From: Planctomycetota bacterium | GTDB lineage: Bacteria > Planctomycetota > Planctomycetia > Pirellulales > Lacipirellulaceae | Direction of reading: 5' to 3' | DNA length: 35,052 bases | NCBI GenBank assembly: GCA_029781135.1 | Contig: JAKOXH010000004.1 | Coordinates: 1 to 35,052 of the forward strand | Shown: positions 15,631 to 24,716 of the stretch, piece by piece | Layout of the letters: every line of letters begins with the position of its first letter | Numbering within the stretch: the first letter of the stretch is position 1 | Notes under the pieces: generated by a model | The model's input: the letters and a program-made list of their open reading frames with translations, nothing else | Told to the model about the DNA's origin: nothing | The model's database searches: none | Program-made: the position numbers and the translations under genes

Positions 15631-16914
15631 TCAACGCGGCGCTGTAAACTGCTTTGCCACGTTAAGCAGGAGCAGGTCGTTGCCGTGGGCGGCTGCGAGT
15701 GACAGGCCGATCGGCACTGTGCCAACCTGGCCGAGTGGCAGGGAGAGTTGCGGCAAGCGGCCAACGCCGGAGACGGCCGTGACGGGCAGCGTGCGGATGT
15801 AATAGTCGCTATTGCGGTCGTAAGCCTTTGAATTCTTAAGAGGAGCGATTGTCGGGGCCGTCGGCAGGCAGAGCAAATCGTGTGGGCCGAGCGCGCCGTT
15901 CAAACGCCGGCAAAACAATTCACGCAGCGCAATCGCTTCGCCCACGCGTGAACGGTCGTGGCTGCGGACGAACTGGAGACCGACGGACGGAGCAGGTCCA
16001 AACTCGGGTGCGGCCGATTCCATCCAGGCACCAAGGCAACTCAACATCTCGGTGCCTTGAAGGACCCGATAGATCGTCAACCAAGTCGCAGGATTGGCGG
16101 CGCGTACGTCGCCGCAGAGTTCGGCGAGCGAAGTTTCTCGGACTTTGCCGTGAAACGTGTGGCGCAGTTGATCAACAACTGGGGTGAGCGCGTTTTGGAC
16201 GGCTGAATCGGCGAGTGCGAAAAGTTCTTTGATTAGGTGTATGGCGCCGACAGTCGGCGGGCCGGCCGCGGGATCGGCTATTGGCAGGAGGCTATTGGCC
16301 ACGCGGTTAAGTACATTGAGGTCGCGCGCGAAGAAACCGACGGTGTCATAGGTTGGTGCAAGCGGCATGACGCCGGCAAGGGAAATGAAACCATGCGACG
16401 GTCGCAAGCCCCAGATGCCGCAATTGCTGGCGGGTACTCGGACCGAGCCGCCGGTATCGGTGCCGAGGGCGAAGTCGACCAAGGCGCAGGCGACGGCCGA
16501 AGCCGAACCGCTCGAGGAGCCGCCGGGCACGCGATCGGGCGCGGCGGGATTGAGTGGCGTGCCGTAGTGATGGTTTTCGCCAAACAGGCTGAAGGCGATT
16601 TCATCGGTGATTGTTTTGCCGACGCATCGCGCGCCGGCGGCGAGAATTTGGTCGACGCAAATCGCATTGACTGTTGCCGGCGGGTGCGTCGCCAGCCAGG
16701 TTGGGTTGCCGCAGCCGGTTGTGTGTCCAGCGATATCAATAAGATCCTTAACCGCGAACGTAAGGTCATCGAGCGAACCAGACCGCGTTGGCGGCAGCGT
16801 GAAACGCTCGACAAATGCACCAGATTGTTCCAATGTGATTTCGGACACGGTAAGACCGAGTATATTCGAAAGGGTGCGAATTGTCGCATCTCGATTGAGA
16901 CTTGGATTGACCAT
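15631..16914 (-). CDS. Amidase-signature family hydrolase
   Basis: The 427-residue protein has the amidase signature with the Ser-cisSer-Lys triad: Lys56 (FAVKDLID), the Ser cluster at 133-135 (PGGSSSGSASAVA) and the nucleophile Ser157 (GTDTGGSVRVPA). No signal peptide is present, so it is cytoplasmic. Family members hydrolyse amides, including glutamine-tRNA transamidation (GatA), allophanate hydrolysis and nitrile-derived amides. The single-domain length, the lack of GatB/GatC neighbours and the sequence TTGCGNPTWLATHPPAT point to a general amidase or allophanate/AtzF-like enzyme rather than GatA, but the substrate is not determined. The start is an ATG at 16914, divergent from the rhodanese gene; a strong hairpin lies between them. 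Confidence 0.9.
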   Translation of the reverse strand: MVNPSLNRDATIRTLSNILGLTVSEITLEQSGAFVERFTLPPTRSGSLDDLTFAVKDLIDIAGHTTGCGNPTWLATHPPATVNAICVDQILAAGARCVGKTITDEIAFSLFGENHHYGTPLNPAAPDRVPGGSSSGSASAVACALVDFALGTDTGGSVRVPASNCGIWGLRPSHGFISLAGVMPLAPTYDTVGFFARDLNVLNRVANSLLPIADPAAGPPTVGAIHLIKELFALADSAVQNALTPVVDQLRHTFHGKVRETSLAELCGDVRAANPATWLTIYRVLQGTEMLSCLGAWMESAAPEFGPAPSVGLQFVRSHDRSRVGEAIALRELFCRRLNGALGPHDLLCLPTAPTIAPLKNSKAYDRNSDYYIRTLPVTAVSGVGRLPQLSLPLGQVGTVPIGLSLAAAHGNDLLLLNVAKQFTAPR

Positions 16915-16944
16915 GAGCGGGCGAGCCGCGCTCCGCGGCTATTG

Positions 16945-16977
16945 AGTGCCACTGCTGGACGAGCCAGCAGTGGCACT
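16945..16977. repeat. Perfect hairpin upstream of the amidase
   Basis: AGTGCCACTGCTGG and CCAGCAGTGGCACT form a 14-base perfect stem with loop ACGAG. It lies in the divergent region between the amidase and rhodanese genes, so it is not a terminator of either. A smaller GCCGCG/CGCGGC hairpin lies just beside it at 16925-16939. Confidence 0.75.
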
Positions 16978-17066
16978 TGCGTTTGGCAATCTGAATCTCA
17001 ATAAACGACCGGTCATTGACAAAGCATCATCGATGTTTTGAGATATTGACGGAAAGGAAATCACAG

Positions 17067-17420
17067 ATGCCAACCAGGTTCAAGCAACTTGTCGACGATG
17101 CCAAGACGCGGGTGCAGGAAGTCACTTCGGCGGAAGCGGCCGAGCAACAGGCGAAGGGCGCGGTGCTAATCGACGTGCGCGAGAAGGAAGATTTCGCCGA
17201 GAGTCACGCGGCCGGGGCGATTCATTTAAGCAAGGGAGTGCTCGAACTGAAGATCGAGGAAACGGTGCCGGATACGGCCGCGCCGATTATCTGTTATTGC
17301 GGCGGCGGATCCCGCTCGGCACTGGCGGCCGATGCGCTCCAGAAAATGGGCTACACCAACGTGGCCTCGATGGCGGGCGGGTTCAAGGCTTGGAAGGGGT
17401 CGGGGCTGCCGACTTCTTAG
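17067..17420 (+). CDS. Single-domain rhodanese-like sulfurtransferase
   Basis: The 117-residue product is one rhodanese domain: the [10 protein letters not shown] strand/turn (residues 34-43), GAIHLSKG, and the active-site loop CYCGGGSRS with Cys78 as the persulfide-bearing residue. It ends with [12 protein letters not shown], typical of the family. Such proteins move sulfane sulfur, for example in cyanide detoxification, sulfide handling or thiolation pathways. ATG 17067 is chosen because GGAAAGGAAA lies 7-16 bases upstream; the frame opens at a TTG at 17016 which overlaps a perfect TTGACA (17016-17021), possibly the promoter -35. The last 38 bases overlap the sulfatase 2 gene on the other strand. 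Confidence 0.93.
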   Translation: MPTRFKQLVDDAKTRVQEVTSAEAAEQQAKGAVLIDVREKEDFAESHAAGAIHLSKGVLELKIEETVPDTAAPIICYCGGGSRSALAADALQKMGYTNVASMAGGFKAWKGSGLPTS

Positions 17421-18939
17421 CCGGGGGCTTCGCGAGCTTGGCCGGTTCCGCCTTCTCTTTTTCCGCGGCGAAGAGGGGGAAGAGGTTTGATGGGCGATGC
17501 GCCTGACTGGCAAAATCGGCGAGGCGGCGAATGACATCGGGGTGTTCGGCCGCGACGTCGTGCTGTTCGGCAATGTCCGTTGCAAGGTCGTATAGTTCGA
17601 ACGGGGTGTCGGCTTTATCGAGCCCGTGGCGGACGGCTTTCCAATTGCCGTTGCGAATCGCTTGCTGCACGCCGTACGCTGGGAATTCCCAGTACAAGAA
17701 TTTGTGCTGCCGCTGCCCGCTCTTGTCAAATAAGGTCTCGGTGAAGCTGATGCCATCGAGATTTTGTGGTTTATCGGCTTTCGTAACGTCGCAGATCGTC
17801 GGCAAGATGTCCCAGAATGCGGAGACGTTTGGAGTTACGCTACCCGGTTTAATGTGGCCCGGCCATCGGGCGATGAACGGCACGCGAATGCCACCTTCGT
17901 AAACCGAGCCCTTTCGACCGCGGAATGGGCCCGCCGAATTGAAGAAGTCGGAATCGGTGCCGCCCAGACGGTCGTAGACGGGGCCATTATCGCTGGTAAA
18001 CATCACCAGCGTGTTCTTGGCGGCGCCGAGTTCGTTGAGCGTAGCGACGATCTTGCCAATAGCTGCATCCATGCGCGTGATCATCGCCGCATAGCCGGCT
18101 CGCGGGGTCGGATGTTGGAAGTAGGCGGTGTGCCGGTAAGGGGCCTCGGGGATTACGCCCTTATACTGGGCCAACGCGTCTTCCGGCACTTGAATCGAGA
18201 GGTGCGGAATCGTGAATGGCAGGTACAGGAAAAATGGCTTGTCGTGCTCGTCTTGGAGAAAGCGCACCGCCTCGTCGGTAAACCTATCTTGCGAAAATGT
18301 CTGGCCGGTGGCGGTGCCGTCGTTTCCGGGAAGTGTTTCTTTCTTGCCATTTCGCCAGAGGAATTTTGGGTAATGGTTATGGGCGTGAGTTTGGCAGTAG
18401 TAGCCATAGAAGAGATCGAATCCTTGTTTTTGGGGATCGCCTTTGGTGCCGGGCATGCCGAGACCCCATTTGCCGATCGCGGCGGTGGCGTACCCGTGGG
18501 CGTGCAGTAATTCGGCGATGGTGACCTCGCTTTCCGGCAGCGGCTGCTGACCGGGCGATTCCCAAGCAAACTGTTCGCGGACTTTCTCCAACCCCTTCGG
18601 CGCTCGGTTATCGCGAATGGCGGCATGCCCCGAGTGTTTGCCGGTCATCAGCGTACAGCGAGACGGTGCGCACAACGGCGCGCCGCAATAGAACTGCGTG
18701 AAGCGGATTCCCTGCTGGGCGAGTTCATCGATATGAGGCGTCTTGATCCACTTTTGGCCGTAGCAGCCGAGGTCGCCGTAGCCGAGGTCATCGGCCACGA
18801 TCAGCACGATATTGGGTGGCTGCGACTCATCGGCAGCATGCCCCGATTCAAATGAGTAGGCAATTGCAGTGAGCACGGCAACGATTGCTGGCGCGCAGCG
18901 TCGAAATCGATCGCGAACATGAAAATGGAGTGGACGCAT
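17383..18939 (-). CDS. Secreted arylsulfatase-type sulfatase (sulfatase 2)
   Basis: The 518-residue protein has a signal peptide (residues about 10-36, [20 protein letters not shown]) and the sulfatase signature [16 protein letters not shown], with Cys90 as the formylglycine precursor. Other active-site residues are Asp50-Asp51 ([11 protein letters not shown]), Lys157 (GKWGLG), His246 and Asp317-Asn318 (TSDNGPV). The overall form resembles the arylsulfatase A-like subfamilies (S1), which act on sulfated sugars or aryl sulfates. The C-terminus after about residue 490 is a Lys/Pro/Ala-rich tail ([16 protein letters not shown]), and its final 12 codons lie antisense to the rhodanese 3' end. It differs in sequence and Cys motif (CAPSR versus CTPTR) from sulfatase 1, so the two probably have different substrates. 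Confidence 0.94.
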   Translation of the reverse strand: MRPLHFHVRDRFRRCAPAIVAVLTAIAYSFESGHAADESQPPNIVLIVADDLGYGDLGCYGQKWIKTPHIDELAQQGIRFTQFYCGAPLCAPSRCTLMTGKHSGHAAIRDNRAPKGLEKVREQFAWESPGQQPLPESEVTIAELLHAHGYATAAIGKWGLGMPGTKGDPQKQGFDLFYGYYCQTHAHNHYPKFLWRNGKKETLPGNDGTATGQTFSQDRFTDEAVRFLQDEHDKPFFLYLPFTIPHLSIQVPEDALAQYKGVIPEAPYRHTAYFQHPTPRAGYAAMITRMDAAIGKIVATLNELGAAKNTLVMFTSDNGPVYDRLGGTDSDFFNSAGPFRGRKGSVYEGGIRVPFIARWPGHIKPGSVTPNVSAFWDILPTICDVTKADKPQNLDGISFTETLFDKSGQRQHKFLYWEFPAYGVQQAIRNGNWKAVRHGLDKADTPFELYDLATDIAEQHDVAAEHPDVIRRLADFASQAHRPSNLFPLFAAEKEKAEPAKLAKPPAKKSAAPTPSKP

Positions 18940-19005
18940 ACGCAGCGTTTCCCGTCGTTGCCTTTGCTATTCTACAAGGAACCAGGAAAAGTCCAAATTT
19001 CGTTG

Positions 19006-19821
19006 TCAAGATCCCCGGTATGCTCTTTCCAGTATTTGCTGCAGTTCACCAAGATGTTCGACCACTAGATCTGGTTTAGTTTCCGCCGGGCAGGAGTCGA
19101 CATCCGCTTTCTTGGCTTCACCGGTTAACGTGAGGACGGCAATCGCGCCTGAGTCGCGGCCCATGCGGATATCGGTATACAGCCGGTCGCCGACCATCAT
19201 GACCTCCTTGGCCGCAACGCCGTGCTCGGCGCAGACCGCCTGCAGCATGGCGGGGTTGGGCTTGCCGGGAATTGCATCGGGCCGCCGGCCGGTAGCGGTT
19301 TCCAAGAGGGCGCAAATAGCGCCACAATCGGGCAGCACGACGGGCTGATCGGTCGGACACACACGATCGGGATGAGTGGCGATGTACGGCAAGCCACGGC
19401 TGATCCAGTAGGCCGTGCGACTCAGATCGTCATAGGTTAAATTCATATCGAAACCGACAACGACGGCTTCTGGATCGTGCGCGACAATTTTGAAACCGGC
19501 GTGTTGTAAGTCATCATCGAGGCCAGCAGTGCCCAACACAAATAGCCGTTCCACATGCGGCAGGCATGATTGAATGTGGTAAGCAGTCGCTTGCGCCGAT
19601 GTTTGAATCGAAGCGACATCCGCATCGATGCCCATGCTGCGAAGGCGCCGCACGTACTCGTGCCGACTGCGTGAACAGTTGTTTGTCATGAAACTGTGAC
19701 CGATGCCGAAGCTCGCGAGACTCGCGAGAAACGGCCGGCTCTCGGGAAAGAGCCGCCGGCCGAGATAGATCGTGCCATCCATATCCAGAACAACGTGACG
19801 GACTTGGTTCAGGTGTAACAC
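19006..19821 (-). CDS. HAD-superfamily IIA phosphatase (NagD-like)
   Basis: The 271-residue cytoplasmic protein has the HAD motif I DMDGTIYLG with nucleophile Asp13 and general acid Asp15, motif II at about residues 44-47 (FMTNNCS), a Lys near GKPNP (residue about 190) and motif IV VGDRLYTDIRMG (about residues 213-224). The large cap between motifs II and III identifies the type IIA cap of the NagD/4-nitrophenylphosphatase group, which dephosphorylates sugar phosphates, nucleotides or glycolate 2-phosphate. The start is GTG 19821. It is alone on its strand between sulfatase 2 and the plus-strand half of the window; a long inverted repeat lies upstream. Confidence 0.92.
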   Translation of the reverse strand: MLHLNQVRHVVLDMDGTIYLGRRLFPESRPFLASLASFGIGHSFMTNNCSRSRHEYVRRLRSMGIDADVASIQTSAQATAYHIQSCLPHVERLFVLGTAGLDDDLQHAGFKIVAHDPEAVVVGFDMNLTYDDLSRTAYWISRGLPYIATHPDRVCPTDQPVVLPDCGAICALLETATGRRPDAIPGKPNPAMLQAVCAEHGVAAKEVMMVGDRLYTDIRMGRDSGAIAVLTLTGEAKKADVDSCPAETKPDLVVEHLGELQQILERAYRGS

Positions 19822-20270
19822 GATTCAGCTACCAGAGGGACGACTCAATGTGTAGGTCACTTAAAACTCGCGTTCTTAACTCCAAACGCAAAGCATTGCG
19901 AGTGCGTTCGCAATCGAGCCACGGCCGATCAATTATTCAATTTGGGTGGCATGCCCTGAGTCGGCGAAGGGCGTGGTGAAGTGGAAATCACCGCTGTTTC
20001 CACGCCCATCGCAAAGCCTCTGGGCGTGCCACCCTTTACCTAATGTGAATCTTTGATCGGCCCTGGTAATCGTGCCGCAGACATGCACGAGCTTGACAAA
20101 CGCGAAGACAGGATCATACGCTAAACTCCGCGACCATGTGCTGAATTGCAGCGCGAATCGGCACGAAAAGATCATAATCGAAATGCGGTACGTGGACCAA
20201 GAGAATTAAAGGAATGGCCTCGTGGCGGTGCGCTACGGGGCCATTTTTGTTCGCTGCAACCGAGGCACGT
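19822..20270. other. Divergent intergenic region between HAD and GDPD genes
   Basis: No convincing gene. The main structure is the inverted repeat at 19944-20034. A minus-strand open stretch at about 20114-20213 reads IPLILLVHVPHFDYDLFVPI, which has protein-like composition and might be the remnant of a decayed gene, but I cannot assign a family. Confidence 0.4.
19944..20034. repeat. Long imperfect inverted repeat (GGGTGGCA type)
   Basis: The left end GGGTGGCATGCCC and the right end GGGCGTGCCACCC pair, as do the inner GGGCGTGG/CCACGCCC and GTGGAAATCACC-type segments, giving a hairpin of about 90 bases with interruptions. The same GGTGGCAT motif appears in part near 15474-15485. It sits between divergently read genes, so a dispersed repeat is more likely than a terminator. 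Confidence 0.65.
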
Positions 20271-21092
20271 GTGAGAAGACCACTCTTCCGGAATCTGACG
20301 GCAATCCTAGCCATGTCTTTACTCGGTCCATTTGCAAGCGGTCAGTTGATCGTGGGGCATCGTGGCGCATCGCACGACGCCCCGGAAAACACCGTTGCTT
20401 CCTACAAGTTGGCGATCGAACAGGGGGCCGATGGTTTCGAAGGCGATTATTGGCTCGGCATCGGCGGACACGTCCTGTGCCTGCATGATGGAGATACCAA
20501 ACGAGTCAGTGGGAAGGAACTATCGATCACCAAGTCGCCTTTTGAAGAGCTGCGCGCGCTCGATATCGGCAGTTGGAAGGACCCCAAATGGCACGGCGAG
20601 AAGATTCCGACGTTCGACGAGTGCTTGGCAATTGTTTCCGCTGGCAAGAAGTTCTTTGTGGAGTTGAAATCGGGGCCGGAGGTCGTAAAGCCAATCTCAA
20701 GAATCATCGCGAAGTCGTCGGTCGCGCCGGATCAAATTGTGTTCATTAGTTTTCATGCCGAGGCGATTGCGGCGGCGAAGAAGGAGATGCCACACATCAA
20801 AGCGCTGTGGCTATGCGGTTTTGAGAAAGGCAAGAAAGGTGAACTGCCGCCATCGGCGGAGAAGGTCGCGGCCACAATCCAACGCATTCATGCCGATGGC
20901 CTCGATGCGCAGGCGGTGCCGGATTACGTGAATGCAGAGTTCATCGAGAAACTCAAACAACTTGGCGTTCAAGAATTCAGCGTATGGACGGTCGACGACC
21001 CGGCCGTTGCCAAGTTCTACTCCGATTTGGGGGCTTGGTCGATTACAACGAATCGACCTGGCTGGCTACGCGAGCAACTAAAGGCGAAGTAG
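20271..21092 (+). CDS. Secreted glycerophosphodiester phosphodiesterase
   Basis: The 273-residue product (from GTG 20271) has a signal peptide RRPLFRNLTAILAMSLLGPF with cleavage after FASG, then the GDPD hallmark GHRGASHDAPENT, with His30 and Arg31; Glu57 and Asp59 (GFEGDYWL) are metal ligands and His72-Asp73 (LHDGD) the second catalytic segment. Later family segments FFVELKSG and FSVWTVDDP are also present. It should hydrolyse glycerophosphodiesters to glycerol 3-phosphate and an alcohol, using Ca2+ or Mg2+, in the periplasm. The GTG is preferred to the frame start at 20214 because CGAGG lies five bases upstream and the signal peptide then begins correctly; ATG 20313 would cut the signal peptide. 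Some planctomycete proteins of this group act on other phosphodiesters. Confidence 0.92.
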   Translation: MRRPLFRNLTAILAMSLLGPFASGQLIVGHRGASHDAPENTVASYKLAIEQGADGFEGDYWLGIGGHVLCLHDGDTKRVSGKELSITKSPFEELRALDIGSWKDPKWHGEKIPTFDECLAIVSAGKKFFVELKSGPEVVKPISRIIAKSSVAPDQIVFISFHAEAIAAAKKEMPHIKALWLCGFEKGKKGELPPSAEKVAATIQRIHADGLDAQAVPDYVNAEFIEKLKQLGVQEFSVWTVDDPAVAKFYSDLGAWSITTNRPGWLREQLKAK

Positions 21093-21268
21093 AACGCCTG
21101 CTTTTCCAATCTACTTGTCCCATGCGATTGGCAAGCGCAATTCGCAGCGGCCGCGCTCAATCTGCACTCGCTACTTGCAGACGCTAAGTCCCTAAGATAT
21201 AAGGGCTTTATGGCGGCGTGGAAACGCATTTCTTTCCCTATTCTCTCTCCCAGTGATAGGTGGATCGC

Positions 21269-22564
21269 ATGAATAGCAGGCGGTTCGGTCAGTTGTCTCG
21301 GCGGGGATTTCTCAAGTCATCGATTGGGGCCGGCTTGGCGGCTTCCGCATTTGGAGCAACGCCAATTCCCAGTTCGGCACTCGGCCGCGATGGCGCGGTG
21401 GCTCCGAGTGAGCGGATCACGCTGGGCGGCATTGGCATTGGTAACCGGGGCACGTATGACCTCGGTTGTTTTTTGCAGCAAGATGACGTGCAGTTCGTCG
21501 CGGTGTGCGATGTGAAACAGGCTCGTCGCGATGCGGTGAAGAAGATTGCCGACGAGAAATACGGCAATCAAGACTGCAAACAATATCGCGATTTCCGCGA
21601 ATTGTTGGGCCGCGATGACATCGACGCAGTCCTCATTGCCACCGGCCCCAATTGGCATGCCACGGCGGCGATGTGTGCTGCCCGGGCCGGCAAGGATATG
21701 TACTGCGAAAAGCCATGCACCAAGAATATCGCTCAGAGCTTGGCCTTGGCCGAAACGATGAAGCGGACCGGTGTCATTTTCCAGGCTGGAACGCAGCGGC
21801 GGAACTTGCCGCATTTTGCGTTTGCCTGCGAACTGGCCCGCACCGGTAAGCTCGGCAAGCTGCACACGATCTACGCTCATCCCGCGGGGATGACCGCTCT
21901 TATGAGTGGGTGGTTGCCGGCGGAACCAGAGCCGAATAAAGAGGTCGTGGATTGGAACATGTACCTCGGTCCCGCAGCTTGGCGACCATACAACGCGAAG
22001 TTGCTCGACGGCTTCAACTTCGAAAAGGGCGGCGGCCTGGTCGGCGGTGGTGTGCTTGAATGGGGCTCGCACTGTGTCGACCTCTGCCAATGGGCGGCAG
22101 GTGCCGATGGCACGGCCCCGGTGGAGTACAATCCTCCCGAAAATGGCCAGGTCGTCACGCGCTATGAAAACGGCGTGAAGCTCATTCTGCGCGAGACGGG
22201 TTGGTTGCCGCTCGGCTCGTGCCCCGTGCGTTTCGAAGGCGAGACGGGCTGGGTCGAAGCCGGCGACAGTGGCAAGCTGGTGCTCAGCTCGCCCGAGTTG
22301 ATTGCCGGACGCAACGTGGCGGAAATCGACGGCTACCCGGCGACCTTCCATGTTCGCGACTTCCTCGATTGCGTGAAGACGCGCAGCCAGCCGAAGGCGA
22401 ATGCGGATGCGGCGTGCTACTCGCACATCGCTTGCCATGCGGCGAATATCGCGCTCGCGCTTAATCGCAAGGTCAATTACGACCTTAAGAAGCACGAATT
22501 TATCAACGACGCGGAGGCGAACCGCCTGCGTTCCGAGGCGCTTCGTGAACCGTGGCGGATCTGA
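21269..22564 (+). CDS. Tat-exported Gfo/Idh/MocA family oxidoreductase
   Basis: The 431-residue protein starts at ATG 21269, preceded by AGGTGG at 21258-21263; a GTG three codons upstream is less likely. A Tat signal SRRGFLKSSIGAGLAASAFG is at residues 10-29. The Rossmann domain has GIGIGNRG (about 54-61) and the conserved EKP motif at Glu147-Lys148-Pro149; the catalytic GSH segment (LEWGSHCVDL) is in the second domain. So, unlike the protein at 3225-4421, its active site is complete. Exported members of this family keep a tightly bound NAD(P) and can act as sugar oxidoreductases or as glycoside-hydrolase-type enzymes using a redox step. It is followed immediately by a palindromic repeat. Confidence 0.92.
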   Translation: MNSRRFGQLSRRGFLKSSIGAGLAASAFGATPIPSSALGRDGAVAPSERITLGGIGIGNRGTYDLGCFLQQDDVQFVAVCDVKQARRDAVKKIADEKYGNQDCKQYRDFRELLGRDDIDAVLIATGPNWHATAAMCAARAGKDMYCEKPCTKNIAQSLALAETMKRTGVIFQAGTQRRNLPHFAFACELARTGKLGKLHTIYAHPAGMTALMSGWLPAEPEPNKEVVDWNMYLGPAAWRPYNAKLLDGFNFEKGGGLVGGGVLEWGSHCVDLCQWAAGADGTAPVEYNPPENGQVVTRYENGVKLILRETGWLPLGSCPVRFEGETGWVEAGDSGKLVLSSPELIAGRNVAEIDGYPATFHVRDFLDCVKTRSQPKANADAACYSHIACHAANIALALNRKVNYDLKKHEFINDAEANRLRSEALREPWRI

Positions 22565-22605
22565 CCCCCTTCTCCCTTTGGGAGAGGGCCGGGGTGAGGG
22601 AGCCT
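22565..22605. repeat. Dispersed palindromic repeat, copy 2
   Basis: Reads CCCTTCTCCCTTTGGGAGAG and continues GGCCGGGGTGAGGG; the reverse complement lines up with the copy at 6091-6132 over about 40 bases with few differences. It begins right after the stop codon of the Gfo/Idh/MocA gene, where it could form a transcript-end hairpin (CTCCC/GGGAG). Confidence 0.8.
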
Positions 22606-22687
22606 TGGCGTAGACGTTGATGTTTTACTAACACATGGGGTGTCCTGCACATCTCGCTCGTCGAATTCAATCATTTAGGATCAATAT

Positions 22688-24619
22688 ATGGATCAATCGC
22701 GTTTTCTAACTCGTGGCGTATGGCTTGCGGTCATCGCATTCATTGCGGGCAGTTGGGTTCAGTTGGCGGCAGCCAAGGAGGTGCCAACCGAAAAACAGTT
22801 GCTGGAAACACTTCATTCTGGCGCGCCGGCCGACAAGGCGATCGCCTGCAAGCAGCTCGCAATATACGGCAGTAAGGCAGCGGTTCCGGAATTGGCCAAG
22901 TTGTTGCCGAACAAGGAGCTTTCGTCCTGGGCACGTATCGCGCTCGAGGCGATTCCCGATCCGTCGGCCGATGCAGCGCTGATCGATGCGACCAAGTCGC
23001 TTAAGGGTGAATTGTTGGTCGGCACGATCAATTCGATCGGTGTTCGGCGATCAGCTGGTGCAATCGACGCACTCGCCAACTGCATCGGTGATTCGGATTC
23101 GCAAGTGGCGTGCGCATCGGCCGTCGCATTGGGAAAAATCGGTGGCGAAGCTGCCGTGCATGTGCTCCATCAAGCGTATGATTCGGCCTCGCCGGAACTT
23201 CGCTCGGCGATTGCGGAAGGGGGAATTCGGATCGCGGAACGCCTGCTCGCCGACGGAGAGAAGGAACGCGCGGCGGCATTATACGATATTATCCGCAGCG
23301 CCGACGTGCCCAAGCAACGCATTTTGGAAGCAACTCGCGGTGCGATTATTGCTCGCGGCGACGACGGCATTTCGCTGCTTGTCGATCAGCTGCAATCGGA
23401 GGATCCCAAACGTTTTGCTCTGGGCCTGAAGGTTTCTCGAGAATTAAAGAGTGGTGAAGTGGCGAAAGCTCTGGCCGCCGAATTAGCGACCGCCAAGCCG
23501 GAACGAGCAGCGCTGATTGTTGTCGCATTGGGCGATCGCGGTGATTCAGGACTGCCGGAAACCGTATTGCAGGCGGCCGATAAAGGCAATAAGGCGGTTC
23601 GTATGGCGGCCGTTCAGGTGATTGGCCGGAAAGGAAATGAAGCAAACTTGGCGAAGCTGTTGGAATTGGCCACCGGCGATGATGCTGAGCTATCGCAGGC
23701 TGCCAAGGCCGCCGTTGTGATGTTGACCGGCGAAAAAGTGAACGCTGAAATTGCGGAGCGGTTGCCAGCGGCCCAAGGCAAGGCACTGGCGACTTTGATT
23801 GAAATCATCGGCCTGCGACGCATCGAGGCGACGACGGAACTCGTCAAGGCGTTGAAGAACTCCGACAAGACGGTACAAGCTGCGGCATTAGCGGCGCTGG
23901 GCGCATCGGTGGGCCCGAAGGACCTCACGATTCTCATTTCGCAACTGAAGAGTTCGAAAGGTAGCGATGCCGAGGCCGCCGAGCGGGCCCTACAAACGGC
24001 ATGCATTCGCATGAGCGATCGCGAAGCGACCGCCACCGAGTTGGCGAGTGCGATGGACGGTACACCAACCGCCACGAAGGCCAGCATTTTACGTATCCTC
24101 GGCGCAATGGGCGGGCCCAAAGCGTTGCAGACGATTGCATCGGCTGCGAAGGGTGACGACGCCGAATTGCAGGACGTCGGCACGCGGGTGCTCGGCGAGT
24201 GGATGACGACGGGTGCCGGGCCGGTGCTGCTGGAAGTCACGAAGAGTCCGATCGCCGATAAGTACCGTGTGCGGGCCCTCCGCGGTTACCTGCGGATTGC
24301 TCGCCAACAAAAGATGCCAGATGCCGAGCGGATTGAAATGGTCCGCCAAGGCTTGGCACTGGCCAAGCGGAGCGAAGAGCGTGAGTTGGCGCTCGATGCC
24401 CTCAAGCGGTGTCCGTCGGCCGAGTCGATCCAACTCGCGAGTGCTTTGCTGGACGACTCTGGGGTTCGCGATCGGGCGGTTGAAACGGCAATCTTCATCG
24501 GCGAGAAGATCAAGGATAAAGACCCGGCCGCTGCCAAGACAGCGGCCGAAAAGGCTCTCAAAGTCGCGCCGCCAGGAAAACTGGCCGACCGCGCTCGGGC
24601 ACTTACCAACTCGCAATGA
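22688..24619 (+). CDS. Secreted HEAT-repeat protein
   Basis: The 643-residue protein has a Sec signal peptide (GVWLAVIAFIAGSWVQLAAA, residues 10-29) and then an all-helical solenoid of repeated units of about 30-40 residues, each with an Ala/Leu-rich helix pair, such as AVPELAKLLPNKELSSWARIALEAI, VACASAVALGKIGGEAAVHVL and VQAAALAALGASVGPKDLTIL. Such repeats bind proteins and have no catalytic motif. The ATG at 22688 has AGGA at 22677-22680 upstream. In planctomycetes HEAT proteins of this type often lie beside Gfo/Idh/MocA or membrane-bound dehydrogenase genes, and here it is between the Tat-exported Gfo protein and the cupin/TIM/Gfo set. It may be a scaffold for exported enzymes; this is inference. 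Confidence 0.88.
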   Translation: MDQSRFLTRGVWLAVIAFIAGSWVQLAAAKEVPTEKQLLETLHSGAPADKAIACKQLAIYGSKAAVPELAKLLPNKELSSWARIALEAIPDPSADAALIDATKSLKGELLVGTINSIGVRRSAGAIDALANCIGDSDSQVACASAVALGKIGGEAAVHVLHQAYDSASPELRSAIAEGGIRIAERLLADGEKERAAALYDIIRSADVPKQRILEATRGAIIARGDDGISLLVDQLQSEDPKRFALGLKVSRELKSGEVAKALAAELATAKPERAALIVVALGDRGDSGLPETVLQAADKGNKAVRMAAVQVIGRKGNEANLAKLLELATGDDAELSQAAKAAVVMLTGEKVNAEIAERLPAAQGKALATLIEIIGLRRIEATTELVKALKNSDKTVQAAALAALGASVGPKDLTILISQLKSSKGSDAEAAERALQTACIRMSDREATATELASAMDGTPTATKASILRILGAMGGPKALQTIASAAKGDDAELQDVGTRVLGEWMTTGAGPVLLEVTKSPIADKYRVRALRGYLRIARQQKMPDAERIEMVRQGLALAKRSEERELALDALKRCPSAESIQLASALLDDSGVRDRAVETAIFIGEKIKDKDPAAAKTAAEKALKVAPPGKLADRARALTNSQ

Positions 24620-24716
24620 GCGCGCGGCCGTTCGTCGCGTCGTCACAGAATCACCGAGGATTATTCGGCAGGGGATTCCTGCTGAATCGATCGCAATACG
24701 TTAGGAGACTGTTGCC

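Noticed and set aside
16925..16977. Intrinsic terminator
   Set aside because: The stems are strong but lie between divergent genes and have no T-run.
20114..20314. Minus-strand frame with protein-like end (LVHVPHFDYDLFVPI)
   Set aside because: It overlaps the GDPD start and no family is recognisable; possibly a gene remnant but not callable.
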